Assembly: GCF_012927325.1 (NCBI RefSeq)
Contig: NZ_JABBGI010000017.1
Location: 1 to 64,000, forward strand
Direction: 5' to 3'
From: Chryseobacterium antibioticum
Lineage (GTDB): Bacteria > Bacteroidota > Bacteroidia > Flavobacteriales > Weeksellaceae
DNA length: 64,000 nucleotides
Of the stretch, positions 26,981-36,227 are shown in pieces. Position 1 is the first letter of the stretch. Every line of letters begins with the position of its first letter. The translations under genes and the position numbers were made by a program. The notes under the pieces were generated by a model. That model was not told the DNA's origin. It was given only the letters and a program-made list of their open reading frames with translations, and searched no databases.

Positions 26981-28873
26981 ATGATGAAAATATTAATTTT
27001 CGGAGCTCTCTCAACAGCTTCTCTATATTTCGCACAAAACTATCCGGTTTCTGCTATCCCTGAAAACTTAAAGAAAAATGCTGATGTTGTGGTCAGAAAA
27101 GATTTTACAACGATTCAGATTAATAAAATTGATGAAATTAGGTATCAGTATAGTACAGTAACCACTGTTTTAAATAAAGATGGTGACTCTAAAGCCCAAA
27201 TTTATATCCCCTATCAAAAAGGAGACAATATTTCTGATGTGAAAGTCACTGTTTATGATGCATCCGGAAAGAAAGTAAAGAGCTTTTCAAAATCTGATTT
27301 CGGAGACTTTGCCAACAATACCCAAGGTGTATTTTATTCAGACAGCAGGATTTTAGCATTGTCCTATACTTCAGCTTATTATCCTTATACAATTGATTTT
27401 TCTTACCAGAAAACAGATGAAAATACTATTTTTATTCCTGATTTTGTGCCTTTTTCTTCTCCAAATACATCCCTGGAAGCAGCTCAGTTTAAAATAATCA
27501 ATACATCGGGGATCGATCTCAGAACTAGAACCTATCCGTCGAAATACAACTATACTTCTGTTTCCACGGCTGACAATGGGACTGAAAAGACCTATTCCTA
27601 CAAAAATGTTCCGGCTATTGAGGATGTCCAGATGTTGCCGCAGCCCGAAAAAATATTACCTAAAGTAAGTTTTGCTTTGGCCAAATTTAATCTGGAAGGT
27701 AAACAGGGAACATTGAACAATTGGACAGATTTTGGAACCTGGTATTATACCAATCTCGTAGAGCCTGTTTCTGCATCTACTCCTGCTATTAAGGCTGAGG
27801 TGGCTGCTCTCAGATTAGAGGGTTCAACAGAGGATAAAGTGAAAAAACTTTATCAGTATATGCAGTCAAAAACCAGATATATATTTGTAGGATTGGGAAT
27901 AGGAGGGTGGCTTCCCATGTTTCCTGATGAAGTACAAAAGAAAGGATACGGAGACTGTAAAGGACTTACCAATTATATGAAAACCTTGTTGAACGAGGCG
28001 GGTATCCCATCGCACTACTGTGTGATCAATTCCAGCTCATCTCAGGTTTCTTTTGATCCGGAATTTCCATCAATGGGGGGAAATCACGCGATTCTTATGG
28101 TGCCTACTGAAAAAGGAAATATCTGGCTGGAAAATACGTCACAGCAAATAGCCTTTAATCATTTGGGTTACAGTACTGCAGACCGAAATGTTCTTGCCAT
28201 AACCAAAAAAGGAATTGAGCTGATTGATACACCAACATATACTGCTGAACAAAACAGAGAAAAGCAGATCTTAAAAATTAATCTTGCAGAGGACAACAGC
28301 ATCAACGGAGAAATTCAGTTTGCCTACACCGGAAGCCAGTATGATAATAATTTATCGTATACCTATTTATCGCCAAAAGAAAGAATTGAGGCCATGAGGA
28401 AGCGATTTGATGTTCTGAATTTTGAAAAAATTGAAATGAAAGACTTTGTCAATGATAAAGATAACGCGATGGTAAAATTCAATATGGATTTTAAAGCAAA
28501 CAATTACTCTAAAGCTACAGGGGAGAATTTAATCTTTAGAGCAGTCCCTATTTTTACCAATAATTACTACAAATCGGATGAGAACAGAGAACTTCCTTTT
28601 GAGATAGGACAGTCTTTTGAAGATGAATATGAAATTGATTTCGTTATTCCCAAGAACTATAAAATTGAAGAAGTTCCCCAAAATGTTACCGTTAGCTCCG
28701 AATTTGGAACCTACAAACTTACTGTTTTAAAAAACGGAGAATCTGTGAAAGTTACCCGATTCATCAAAATAAACAAAGGCATATTTCCAAAAGAAAAATA
28801 CAACGACTATGTCAGCTTCCGAAAAAAGACCTTAAATGGTGATAATTCGAAAATCTTATTGACTAAAATTTAA
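26981..28873 (+). CDS. Exported DUF3857 and transglutaminase-like domain protein
   Basis: 630 aa with a signal peptide (cleavage near YFAQ). The N-terminal half is a beta-rich DUF3857 domain (about 30-230). A transglutaminase-like cysteine protease fold follows: GYGDCKGLTNYMKTLLNEAGI holds the candidate nucleophile Cys and GNHAILMVPTEKGNIWLENTS the His. The expected Asp position reads Glu-Asn (WLENTS), so the triad may be altered. The C-terminus is DUF3858-like. Such proteins are common in Bacteroidota and act outside the cytoplasm with unknown substrates. The next gene, 8 bp downstream, is a distant paralogue, so the two form an operon. Confidence 0.85.
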   Translation: MMKILIFGALSTASLYFAQNYPVSAIPENLKKNADVVVRKDFTTIQINKIDEIRYQYSTVTTVLNKDGDSKAQIYIPYQKGDNISDVKVTVYDASGKKVKSFSKSDFGDFANNTQGVFYSDSRILALSYTSAYYPYTIDFSYQKTDENTIFIPDFVPFSSPNTSLEAAQFKIINTSGIDLRTRTYPSKYNYTSVSTADNGTEKTYSYKNVPAIEDVQMLPQPEKILPKVSFALAKFNLEGKQGTLNNWTDFGTWYYTNLVEPVSASTPAIKAEVAALRLEGSTEDKVKKLYQYMQSKTRYIFVGLGIGGWLPMFPDEVQKKGYGDCKGLTNYMKTLLNEAGIPSHYCVINSSSSQVSFDPEFPSMGGNHAILMVPTEKGNIWLENTSQQIAFNHLGYSTADRNVLAITKKGIELIDTPTYTAEQNREKQILKINLAEDNSINGEIQFAYTGSQYDNNLSYTYLSPKERIEAMRKRFDVLNFEKIEMKDFVNDKDNAMVKFNMDFKANNYSKATGENLIFRAVPIFTNNYYKSDENRELPFEIGQSFEDEYEIDFVIPKNYKIEEVPQNVTVSSEFGTYKLTVLKNGESVKVTRFIKINKGIFPKEKYNDYVSFRKKTLNGDNSKILLTKI

Positions 28874-28881
28874 AAATAACC

Positions 28882-29718
28882 ATGAAAAAAATATTGTTAA
28901 CAGTTTTCTGCTCCGGAGTTTTGATTATTGTGAATGGTCAGAAACATGAATTTTTGAATCCTCCGAAATTCGATAACGCAGATCTGGCTAAGACAAAATC
29001 AGCGCTGGATGAAAATGCACCTGCGGAAATTTTATACAAATCAGTACACTTTGGTGTTGATACCTCTTCAGGAGATCTCCGAAAAGAGGTTTTTTACCGG
29101 ATAAAGATCTATGATAAAGATAAAGCCGAAGACTGGTTGAATCTTGAAATTCCACTCCATAAAAACTCAGCAGGGGATGAAGAGGTTTTACATAAAATGA
29201 AAGCCTTTGTATATAATCTTGAAAATGGAGCAGCAGCAACCACAAAGGTGGATAAGAGCTCCAAGTATAAAAGCAAAGAAAGTAAATATACAACCATTAA
29301 GAAATTTGCTTTCCCCAATGTAAAGAATGGCTCCGTGATAGAATACCAGTATGAGGTTTTATCCCCTTTTTTATATGCTGTGCCACAGATTATCATAGAG
29401 TCCGATGCCCCTACCTATATAGCTTACAATGTAAATTATACAGGATCCTTGTCTCCAAAACACCGGATGATAGAGGAAAAAACAATGTACGGAATGCCCT
29501 TTAAAACCTACAGATTCGGATATGAGAATCTGAAAGGATTTAAAACTGAAAAATTTGTCAAAAATGATAGGAATTACCGTACAAAAATAAGTGCGGAACT
29601 TCATTCTTCCAATTTTGGACAGCTGAAAATGCATTCCTCTTCATGGGAGGAAATCAAAGAAAAACTGTATAAAGATGAAGATTTTGGCGACGAACTGAAA
29701 AAAAACAAAGCTGGCTAA
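28882..29718 (+). CDS. DUF3857 protein, N-terminal part (frameshifted gene)
   Basis: 278 aa as read. It has a signal peptide (LLTVFCSGVLIIVNGQ) and a DUF3857 domain (EVFYRIKIYDKDKAEDWLNL, then GSVIEYQYEVLSPF). The frame stops at ELKKNKAG just after a run of eight A residues (29698-29705). With seven A residues the reading would continue as ELKKTKLAKEHMPAAIS directly into the next open frame, giving one protein of about 633 residues, the same size as the paralogue upstream. This is the first half of a single gene broken by a 1-base insertion, unless slippage on the A tract restores the frame. Confidence 0.75.
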   Translation: MKKILLTVFCSGVLIIVNGQKHEFLNPPKFDNADLAKTKSALDENAPAEILYKSVHFGVDTSSGDLRKEVFYRIKIYDKDKAEDWLNLEIPLHKNSAGDEEVLHKMKAFVYNLENGAAATTKVDKSSKYKSKESKYTTIKKFAFPNVKNGSVIEYQYEVLSPFLYAVPQIIIESDAPTYIAYNVNYTGSLSPKHRMIEEKTMYGMPFKTYRFGYENLKGFKTEKFVKNDRNYRTKISAELHSSNFGQLKMHSSSWEEIKEKLYKDEDFGDELKKNKAG

Positions 29719-29725
29719 AGAACAT

Positions 29726-30787
29726 ATGCCGGCAGCTATTTCAAGCCTGAGCTCAGAAGCTGAAAAAGCAGATGCTATCTTTAATTATGTGAGAAATACA
29801 TTCACATGGAATAAAGACCGTGGAATCTATACAGAAAATGGCATCAAAAAACTCATAGAAACGAAGACCGGAAATGCAGCAGAAATCAACCTTTTTCTGA
29901 TAATGATGCTTAGAGAAGCTGGATTGAAAGCAGATCCGCTTGTCATTTCCACCGTAGATAATGGTTTGATCAATTTAGTTTCTCCCAGTATAGTCGGGAT
30001 GAATTTTGTTGTTGCAGCAGTTAAAATAAAAGATGGATTCAACCTCTATGATGCCACCTCAAAACAGTCTTCCATCAATAATCTTCCCCCAAGAGACTGG
30101 AATCAATATGGCGTTCTCATCGCTAAAGATAAAGCACAGCTGATGGAGATGGGAAATACCACAACAAGTTTCAATTATCTTACCACGGAAGCAAAGATCA
30201 ACGAAGACGGCAGTATTTCCGGAACATATTCTGATAAAGACACCGGTTCGTATGCCATGTTTGTTAAAGAGAGTTACGATGAAAATGCTGAAAAGTATAA
30301 GAAACAGTACAAAGAAAATTACTCAATAGACTTTACAGGAATTAATTCTAAAATTCTTGAAAACGGAGATTTTGAAAGTACCATGAAATTTTCCTCAGAC
30401 AATCTGATCGATAAAATAGGAAAGAAAATGATCATCAATCCTATGCTGTTTTTAAACAAAAATTCCAATGAATTTGATCAGACCGATGAAAGAAAGTATC
30501 CTATTGACTTTATTTCTTCATTTACTAAAGTGAAAAAAGTGATTTTGGAAATACCAGAAGGTTATGTGATAGAGACCATGCCTAAAAGTAAAAAGATCGT
30601 TACAGAAGATAAAGAAATTGAATACAGTTATGTAGCCGAACAGAAAGGCAACAAGCTGGAAGTGATTTCTACCACAAAAATTGCCAGCCCGGATTATCCC
30701 AAAGAATATTATCCGGCATTCAAACAGATTTGGGGAACCGCTTCAAAAAGTGAAAACCAGGTCATAAGTCTGGTTAAAAAATCATAA
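29726..30787 (+). CDS. Transglutaminase-like protein, C-terminal part (frameshifted gene)
   Basis: 353 aa as read from its first Met. It continues the protein begun at 28882: NYVRNTFTWNKDRGIYTENG starts a transglutaminase-like domain, and GNAAEINLFLIMMLREAGLKADPLVIST occupies the place where the family has GxCxxxxxL. Here Ala-Ala replaces the region of the nucleophile Cys, and the His region reads GMNFVVAAVKI without His, so the enzyme-like site is degenerate. The C-terminal part is beta-rich. It has no signal peptide of its own, which supports the view that it is not an independent gene. Confidence 0.7.
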   Translation: MPAAISSLSSEAEKADAIFNYVRNTFTWNKDRGIYTENGIKKLIETKTGNAAEINLFLIMMLREAGLKADPLVISTVDNGLINLVSPSIVGMNFVVAAVKIKDGFNLYDATSKQSSINNLPPRDWNQYGVLIAKDKAQLMEMGNTTTSFNYLTTEAKINEDGSISGTYSDKDTGSYAMFVKESYDENAEKYKKQYKENYSIDFTGINSKILENGDFESTMKFSSDNLIDKIGKKMIINPMLFLNKNSNEFDQTDERKYPIDFISSFTKVKKVILEIPEGYVIETMPKSKKIVTEDKEIEYSYVAEQKGNKLEVISTTKIASPDYPKEYYPAFKQIWGTASKSENQVISLVKKS

Positions 30788-30824
30788 AAATCCCTTAGAT
30801 TTTCAGATTGCGAAATAATTTTAT

Positions 30825-30851
30825 AAAACCATTCATTTTTGAACGGTTTTT
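30825..30851 (+). terminator. Terminator after the split transglutaminase-like gene
   Basis: AAAACCATTC and GAACGGTTTTT pair with one mismatch around a 6-nt loop, followed by a short T run. Confidence 0.5.
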
Positions 30852-30875
30852 GCATTAATAACAAAAAATGGAATT

Positions 30876-31703
30876 ATGAAAAATACAATTGCCGTTCTGG
30901 CAGTGTCTTCTTTTCTTGCCTTTTCAGCATGTAAAAAAGGGGAAAATACCACCGGACCTTCCGATAAAACAGAAGCAGCGCAGCCTGAAAAACTTGTGCT
31001 GGATTCTGTCAAAATAAATGACTCTTTAAAAATAGCTGACTCTCTGACTGTACGTTTCACCTCCAAACTGCTTGTTTTTCCTACTTTGAAAGACAAAAAA
31101 CTATTGGACAGCATTTATTTTAATCATAAGGGAATTAAGGATTTTTCTAAAAAAGGCATGGAAGTGTATCTCGACAATGATAAAAGTAGTTATTTCAATT
31201 CCGTAAAAAGCGACAGCAAAGACTGGATTTCAGACATTTCTTATGCACAGAGCTGGTATACAAGTTCCCACATGAATCTAATCTCCAATGATAATGGCTA
31301 CATGCATATCGAGTATGTGCAGAGTGCCTATGAAGGAGGTGCCCATGACAATTACGGATTTTCAGAAAGGGTTTTTGACCTTAAAAACAATAAGAAACTG
31401 GAGCTTAAGGACATTACTTCCATGCCAAAGGCCAAGCTTGAAGCTATGTTAATGAAGAATATCAATAAAGTTAGCAGCGGGACAACAGACAGTGAAGGGG
31501 AAGTGAAAAATTCAGAAATGCTCCTGGTGGAAGTTATTCCGGCCAGTAACAATTTCTATTTCGACCAGAAGAATTTGTACTTTCATTACAGTCCTTACGA
31601 GATCGCGGCTTTTGCGGCCGGAGACATTGTTATTCCTGTTTCCTGGGAAGAATTGAAAGGAACATTGAATACAGAATTTAAAGAAAGAATGAAAATAAAG
31701 TAA
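30876..31703 (+). CDS. DUF3298/DUF4163-type lipoprotein
   Basis: 275 aa. Lipoprotein signal MKNTIAVLAVSSFLAFSAC with lipobox FSAC. The C-terminal half matches the DUF3298 type (related to the RsiV extracytoplasmic domain): IEYVQSAYEGGAHDNYGFSERVFDLK, then LELKDI, and NFYFDQKNLYFHYSPYEIAAFAAGDIVIPVSW. The AYEGGAH motif is typical. RsiV binds lysozyme in Bacillus, but no such function can be inferred here because there is no anti-sigma domain. It is anchored to a membrane by lipid and has its own terminator. Confidence 0.8.
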   Translation: MKNTIAVLAVSSFLAFSACKKGENTTGPSDKTEAAQPEKLVLDSVKINDSLKIADSLTVRFTSKLLVFPTLKDKKLLDSIYFNHKGIKDFSKKGMEVYLDNDKSSYFNSVKSDSKDWISDISYAQSWYTSSHMNLISNDNGYMHIEYVQSAYEGGAHDNYGFSERVFDLKNNKKLELKDITSMPKAKLEAMLMKNINKVSSGTTDSEGEVKNSEMLLVEVIPASNNFYFDQKNLYFHYSPYEIAAFAAGDIVIPVSWEELKGTLNTEFKERMKIK

Positions 31704-31706
31704 ATT

Positions 31707-31733
31707 AATGCTTCCACATCAGGAAGCATTTTC
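31707..31733 (+). terminator. Terminator after the DUF3298-type gene
   Basis: AATGCTTCC and GGAAGCATT form a perfect 9-bp stem followed by TTCTATTTTT. It overlaps the -7 box of the next gene. Confidence 0.75.
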
Positions 31734-31741
31734 TATTTTTG
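31734..31741 (+). promoter_or_regulatory. Putative -7 box very close to the lipid kinase start
   Basis: TATTTTTG ends 5 nt before the ATG at 31747. Transcription starting at the usual distance would begin at or next to the start codon (leaderless). No TTG box is visible. Confidence 0.35.
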
Positions 31742-31746
31742 CGGTA

Positions 31747-32598
31747 ATGGAAAAAGCAGCTTTTATCATTAATCCTTTTTCGGCCAAAAAAAATTATCAG
31801 CCGTTTCTTGACGAACTCAAAAAAAAGGTTGACAATCCTTTGTATTATATCTCTGAATCTATTCCGGGGACAGATGATTTCATCATGGCAAATTTTGACA
31901 AGGTAGATATCTTTGTAGCGATTGGTGGGGATGGAACCATTTCCACGGTGGCGAGAAACCTTATTAATACAGATAAGATTCTGGCTATATTTCCTGCCGG
32001 ATCAGGGAACGGTTTTTCCAATGAGACTAAATTTAATAAGAATTTAGACGAACTTTTAGAAAAAATTAAAGCCAAAGTCTTTAGGAAGATTGATACATTT
32101 ACTGTGAATGACAGATTGTCGATCAATGTTTCAGGAACCGGGTTTGACGGAAAAGTGGTCAAAGAATTCGAAAAAACCAGCCGTGGATTCAAAAATTATA
32201 TCAAAGTATCTCTAAAAACATTCTTTAATTATAAACCGATTAAAGTTCAGTTTTCAGATGAAGCATATAAGCAGTACAATGGGAGATACCTGATGCTGAA
32301 TATTGCCAACACTCGCCAATTTGGTAATAACGCCTACATTGCTCCCAATGCAAGTAAAAGTGACGGATTGGTAGATATGGTTCTGGTCAAAAAATTTCCA
32401 CTGACCTATTCAGCGCTTTTTGCTTTCAGGATGTTTACCAAAAGATTAAAGGATGACGAATATGTAACCTATCTTCCCGTTTCAGAGATTTCATTCAAAG
32501 TAACCACCAAAAACTGGCATCTCGATGGGGAGTTTAATAAAATAGAATCGCCGGTTCATGTGAAAGTTTTACCTGCCAGTTTGAATATTTTAGTGTAA
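31747..32598 (+). CDS. Diacylglycerol/lipid kinase family protein
   Basis: 283 aa from the ATG at 31747. Two conserved motifs of the DAGK catalytic family: VAIGGDGTISTVARNL (nucleotide site GGDGT) and FPAGSGNGFSNE (GSGNGF). The C-terminal KNWHLDGEFN is the third signature. The enzyme would phosphorylate a lipid (diacylglycerol or sphingoid type) with ATP at the membrane. An in-frame upstream ATG at 31708 lies inside the preceding terminator and was rejected. Related to YegS; the exact substrate is unknown. Confidence 0.9.
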   Translation: MEKAAFIINPFSAKKNYQPFLDELKKKVDNPLYYISESIPGTDDFIMANFDKVDIFVAIGGDGTISTVARNLINTDKILAIFPAGSGNGFSNETKFNKNLDELLEKIKAKVFRKIDTFTVNDRLSINVSGTGFDGKVVKEFEKTSRGFKNYIKVSLKTFFNYKPIKVQFSDEAYKQYNGRYLMLNIANTRQFGNNAYIAPNASKSDGLVDMVLVKKFPLTYSALFAFRMFTKRLKDDEYVTYLPVSEISFKVTTKNWHLDGEFNKIESPVHVKVLPASLNILV

Positions 32599-32628
32599 GG
32601 TTAAGGTGGCAATCTATCAGGTTTCAAT

Positions 32629-32664
32629 TGTCATTGCGAGAAGCGCAGATTCGAAGCAATCTCA
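32629..32664. repeat. REP-like element (ATTGCGAG...GAAGCAATCT)
   Basis: TGTCATTGCGAG followed by GAAGCAATCTC is a well-known form of interspersed palindromic repeat in Bacteroidota genomes (ATTGC paired with GCAAT). It lies in the spacer between the lipid kinase gene and dctA. Confidence 0.6.
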
Positions 32665-32689
32665 AAACTGAAATCATTCCTCCAAAAAA

Positions 32690-33970
32690 TTAAACCTCCA
32701 GTTTCTTCTCGATCTCAGCCGGATGATCCAGACAATATTGTAACTGGTTCTTATCCAGTTGCTTTTCCCAATTTGCGACAACTACTGTCGCTACAGAATT
32801 TCCAATCACATTGGTCAAAGCCCTGCATTCACTCATAAACTTATCAATTCCCAGAATCAGAGTCATTCCTGCAATTGGGATCTCAGGGACTACAGCTAGC
32901 GTTGCTGCCAGTGTTACAAATCCTGCTCCTGTTACGCCTGCAGCACCTTTTGAACTTAACATCGCAACCAAAAGCAACATGAGTTGTTTATCCAGAGGAA
33001 GATGAATATTCAGCGCCTGAGCTATAAATAAAGAGGCGAGTGTCATATAAATATTGGTTCCGTCGAGGTTAAAAGAATACCCGGTAGGAACTACAAGCCC
33101 TACGATTGCTCTTGAGCAACCTGCTTTTTCAAGCTTTTCCATAATTCCCGGAAGCGCCGATTCTGAAGAACTTGTTCCTAAAACCAATAAAAGTTCCTCT
33201 TTCAGATAAAACATCAGTTTGAAAATACTGAATCCGTTGTACCAGGCTACGGCACCCAAAACCAGTACGACAAACAGGATAGAAGTGATATAGAATGTTC
33301 CTACTAAAAATATCAGGTTCAGCACCGAATGAAGACCATATTTTCCGATTGTAAATGCCATGGCACCAAAAGCTCCGATTGGGGCCAGTTTCATCAGCAT
33401 ATGAACAATTTTGAAAATAGGGGTAGACAGATCCTGTAGAAAATCGGTTACTTTCTGACTTTTTTCTTTCGTTAAAACCAAAGCAACACCCATCAGAATA
33501 GCCACTAGAAGAACCTGAAGTATATTTTCACCCACGAGCGGGCTGAAAAGGGTTTCTGGAATGATATTCATTATAAAGCCTGTCAGGGTAGAGTCGTGAG
33601 CCTTTTGCTGATATTGCGAAACATCGCCGGATAGGGTAGCCGGGTCAATATTTAAGCCGTGTCCAGGTTGCAAAAGATTTCCTACGATCAATCCGATGAT
33701 CAGGGCTAAAGTGGAAAACGTAAAGAAATAGATCATTGCTTTTACCGCGATACGTCCGACTTTTTTGAGGTCAGTCATATGAGCGATTCCCAAGGTAAGG
33801 GTAATGAAAATCACCGGAGCGATGATCATTTTCACCAGTTTGATGAATCCATCACCGAGTGGCTTCATTTTTTCGCCCAGCTCGGGATAAAACCTTCCCA
33901 AAAGGATACCGGCTGTTATGGCAATAATAACTTGAAAATAAAGCTGCTGATAGAATTTTTTAGCCTTCAA
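32690..33970 (-). CDS. dctA: Dicarboxylate/amino acid:cation symporter (DctA family)
   Basis: 426 aa with about eight membrane helices and two re-entrant loops. The DAACS hallmarks are present: the serine-rich [17 protein letters not shown] loop, [19 protein letters not shown] and [20 protein letters not shown] (substrate and ion site NxxxN). The family imports C4-dicarboxylates or glutamate/aspartate with protons or sodium. DctA is favoured by GYSFNLDGT, but GltP is close, so the exact substrate is not certain. Monocistronic between two spacers. Confidence 0.88.
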   Translation of the reverse strand: MKAKKFYQQLYFQVIIAITAGILLGRFYPELGEKMKPLGDGFIKLVKMIIAPVIFITLTLGIAHMTDLKKVGRIAVKAMIYFFTFSTLALIIGLIVGNLLQPGHGLNIDPATLSGDVSQYQQKAHDSTLTGFIMNIIPETLFSPLVGENILQVLLVAILMGVALVLTKEKSQKVTDFLQDLSTPIFKIVHMLMKLAPIGAFGAMAFTIGKYGLHSVLNLIFLVGTFYITSILFVVLVLGAVAWYNGFSIFKLMFYLKEELLLVLGTSSSESALPGIMEKLEKAGCSRAIVGLVVPTGYSFNLDGTNIYMTLASLFIAQALNIHLPLDKQLMLLLVAMLSSKGAAGVTGAGFVTLAATLAVVPEIPIAGMTLILGIDKFMSECRALTNVIGNSVATVVVANWEKQLDKNQLQYCLDHPAEIEKKLEV

Positions 33971-34284
33971 AGGATTCTTTTTTAGATTTTGAAAGCGGAA
34001 AATTAAGAATTTTTATCTTAAAACATGACGAAAGTCAGTTAAATTAATGATGAAAGTACAGGATAGAAGTAAGGACGTTGGGAAATGGAGGTTCTGGAAG
34101 TTTTTGTATTTCTATTTTAGCCTTGTGATTGGATAGGTCTTGCGAAATGTTGGGAAATAAGATGGAAGATAGAGGCTCTGAAGAGTTTCAAATATGTAAT
34201 CATATTCAATTGTATGATATTAAGAAGTTTAATATCTTTCAGTGCTTCTATCTTCATTCCTCCATCTTCCTATCCAAAATTATA
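33971..34284. other. Intergenic region between dctA and ggt
   Basis: No coding sequence that can be supported. It holds an imperfect inverted repeat: GGAAGATAGAGGC at 34164-34176 against GCTTCTATCTTC at 34244-34255, with related GATGGAAGAT and CCATCTTCC motifs around them. It resembles the other text-like repeat spacers of the window. Confidence 0.5.
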
Positions 34285-35973
34285 TTATTCTACAGCAACA
34301 GAATCGTCTCCACGACCATCTGCCACCGCATGAATAGTGCCGTTGTCATCCATAAGAATAAGTTCTGTTTTCCCGATGTACTTTATTTTTTCGATCGCGT
34401 AGTTTTTGCTTTTAAGTGCTGTGATTGTGCTTTCAGGGAAATTATTTTCTACCGTGATTTTTTCCGGAAGCCACTGGTGGTGAAATTTCGGTGCATTAAC
34501 GGAGATATTGGCATTCAGTTTAAAATCTACCACATTCACAATAGATTGGTAAACCGAGGTTGGAATGGTAGTCCCTCCCGGAGTTCCTACCACCATATAA
34601 GGTTTTCCATTTTTCAGCAAAATAGTAGGCGTCATCGACGAAAGCATTCTTTTGTTCGGTTGTATCGAGTTGGCTTCTCCGCCTACAGCTCCAAACATAT
34701 TGGGAACTCCCGGCTTGATGGAGAAATCGTCCATTTCGTTATTTAAAAAGAATCCAGCTCCCGAAACCACGACTTTGCTTCCGTAATATCCGTTTAGGGT
34801 AGTGGTAACAGAAGCTGTATTACCGTCTTTATCTATCACAGAAATATGAGTGGTCTGCGTAGATTCACTCGGTTGGGTAATGATTTTTCCAACTTCTGAG
34901 CTTGGGGTTGCTTTGCTGAAGCTGAAGCTTTTCCATCTGTTTTTTAAATAGGCATCAGAGGTAAGGTAAGCTGTTTTATCTTCAATAAAATCAGGGTCGC
35001 CCATGTATTCCGCTCTGTCGGCAAAAGCTCTCCTTTCGGCCTCAGTCATGATCTGCACAGCCTCCGTTGAGTTTTGTTGATATTTTTCAAGATTTTCATA
35101 GCCGGCCATTGTCAGCATTTGGGCAAGTAATACACCGCCGCTTGACGGAAGGGGCATGGTAACCACACGGCTTCCTTTATAATCAAATTCCAGAGGTTTT
35201 CTTTCCGCAGTCTTATAGTTTTTAAGGTCATCCAGAGTAATGATTCCGTTCCCTTTTTTCATTTCAGAAACCATGAGATCAGCTGTTTTTCCTGCATAGA
35301 AACCTTTTTCACCCTGTTTCTGAATTAATCTCAGCGTTGCAGCCAGTTCTTTCTGTACCAAAATATCACCGGATTTCCAGGGCGTATCTTTTACAAAGGC
35401 GATGGAAGAGGTATTATTTTTGAGGAATTTTTCTTTATGTGTATTTAGCATATCGGCCTCCATTTCTGTGATGGCAAATCCTTTTTCCGCCAGATCAATC
35501 GCTGGCTGAATGATTTTGTCCATCGGGAGTTTACAGTGTTTTAAAGTCGCAAAAAAACCTGAGATACTTCCCGGTATGCCTACAGCCAGTCTTCCATATT
35601 GGGAAAGATCTGTATTCGCCTTTCCGTTTTTATCAACGTACATATTCTTGGACGCTTTTTTAGGAGCTGTTTCTCTATAATCCAGTGTAAATTTTTCACC
35701 ATTATTTTTCACCCCTACCAAAAAGCCTCCTCCTCCGATATTTCCAGCTTGAGGATAAACCACGGCAAGGGCATATTGTGTCGCTACAACAGCATCATAG
35801 GCATTCCCGCCCATCTTCATGATCTGTGTTCCGGCCTCACTTGCCAGTGGATGGGCAGAGACTACCACCCCTTTATTCTTTACTTTTACTTCTTTTATAA
35901 TATTGAAACCTGTAAACTGTGCAGGCGAAAAATTAAATGCCATAAGTATGGCAGCCAGAAATACTCTCTTCAT
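34285..35973 (-). CDS. ggt: Gamma-glutamyltranspeptidase (exported)
   Basis: 562 aa with a signal peptide ending near SPAQ. GGT cleaves the gamma-glutamyl bond of glutathione and related compounds in the periplasm. As in the family, the precursor should self-cleave before Thr374 (in STQTTHISVIDKDGN), which becomes the N-terminal nucleophile of the small subunit. DYRETAP contains the Arg that binds the gamma-glutamyl group, and PLPSSGG and MLSSMTPTI are further signatures. Divergent from the TonB receptor gene. Confidence 0.95.
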   Translation of the reverse strand: MKRVFLAAILMAFNFSPAQFTGFNIIKEVKVKNKGVVVSAHPLASEAGTQIMKMGGNAYDAVVATQYALAVVYPQAGNIGGGGFLVGVKNNGEKFTLDYRETAPKKASKNMYVDKNGKANTDLSQYGRLAVGIPGSISGFFATLKHCKLPMDKIIQPAIDLAEKGFAITEMEADMLNTHKEKFLKNNTSSIAFVKDTPWKSGDILVQKELAATLRLIQKQGEKGFYAGKTADLMVSEMKKGNGIITLDDLKNYKTAERKPLEFDYKGSRVVTMPLPSSGGVLLAQMLTMAGYENLEKYQQNSTEAVQIMTEAERRAFADRAEYMGDPDFIEDKTAYLTSDAYLKNRWKSFSFSKATPSSEVGKIITQPSESTQTTHISVIDKDGNTASVTTTLNGYYGSKVVVSGAGFFLNNEMDDFSIKPGVPNMFGAVGGEANSIQPNKRMLSSMTPTILLKNGKPYMVVGTPGGTTIPTSVYQSIVNVVDFKLNANISVNAPKFHHQWLPEKITVENNFPESTITALKSKNYAIEKIKYIGKTELILMDDNGTIHAVADGRGDDSVAVE

Positions 35974-35989
35974 AAGATTATGTTTAAGA

Positions 35990-35997
35990 CAAAAGTA
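35990..35997 (-). promoter_or_regulatory. Putative -7 box of ggt
   Basis: TACTTTTG on the minus strand, 16 nt before the ggt ATG. The -33 element is not clear. Confidence 0.4.
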
Positions 35998-36206
35998 GAT
36001 AATTTCTAAAGAAACTGACCGCCTTTGACAGGAGTTTATGACTATACTAATTATTAAAAAGTAAATTATTCATTAAATTATGTGTTTAGTATGTAAAAAA
36101 TGAATTGTTTTGAATTTTTAATGATAAATATTGCTAATTTTTTAATTCTTTTTCAGTCGAATTGGTATTTAGTTGATTTTAATGTAATTTTAATCCAATG
36201 AATTTC

Positions 36207-36214
36207 TACTTTTG
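36207..36214 (+). promoter_or_regulatory. Putative -7 box of the TonB receptor gene
   Basis: TACTTTTG, 13 nt before the ATG at 36228. The -33 element is not clear. Confidence 0.4.
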
Positions 36215-36227
36215 AAAAAAAATACCT

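Noticed and set aside
34129-34746. 205-codon open frame on the plus strand
   Set aside because: Antisense to the C-terminal half of ggt, no family features, ends arbitrarily; a shadow frame.
35599-36009. 136-codon open frame on the plus strand
   Set aside because: Antisense to the start of ggt and its promoter; no protein-like features.
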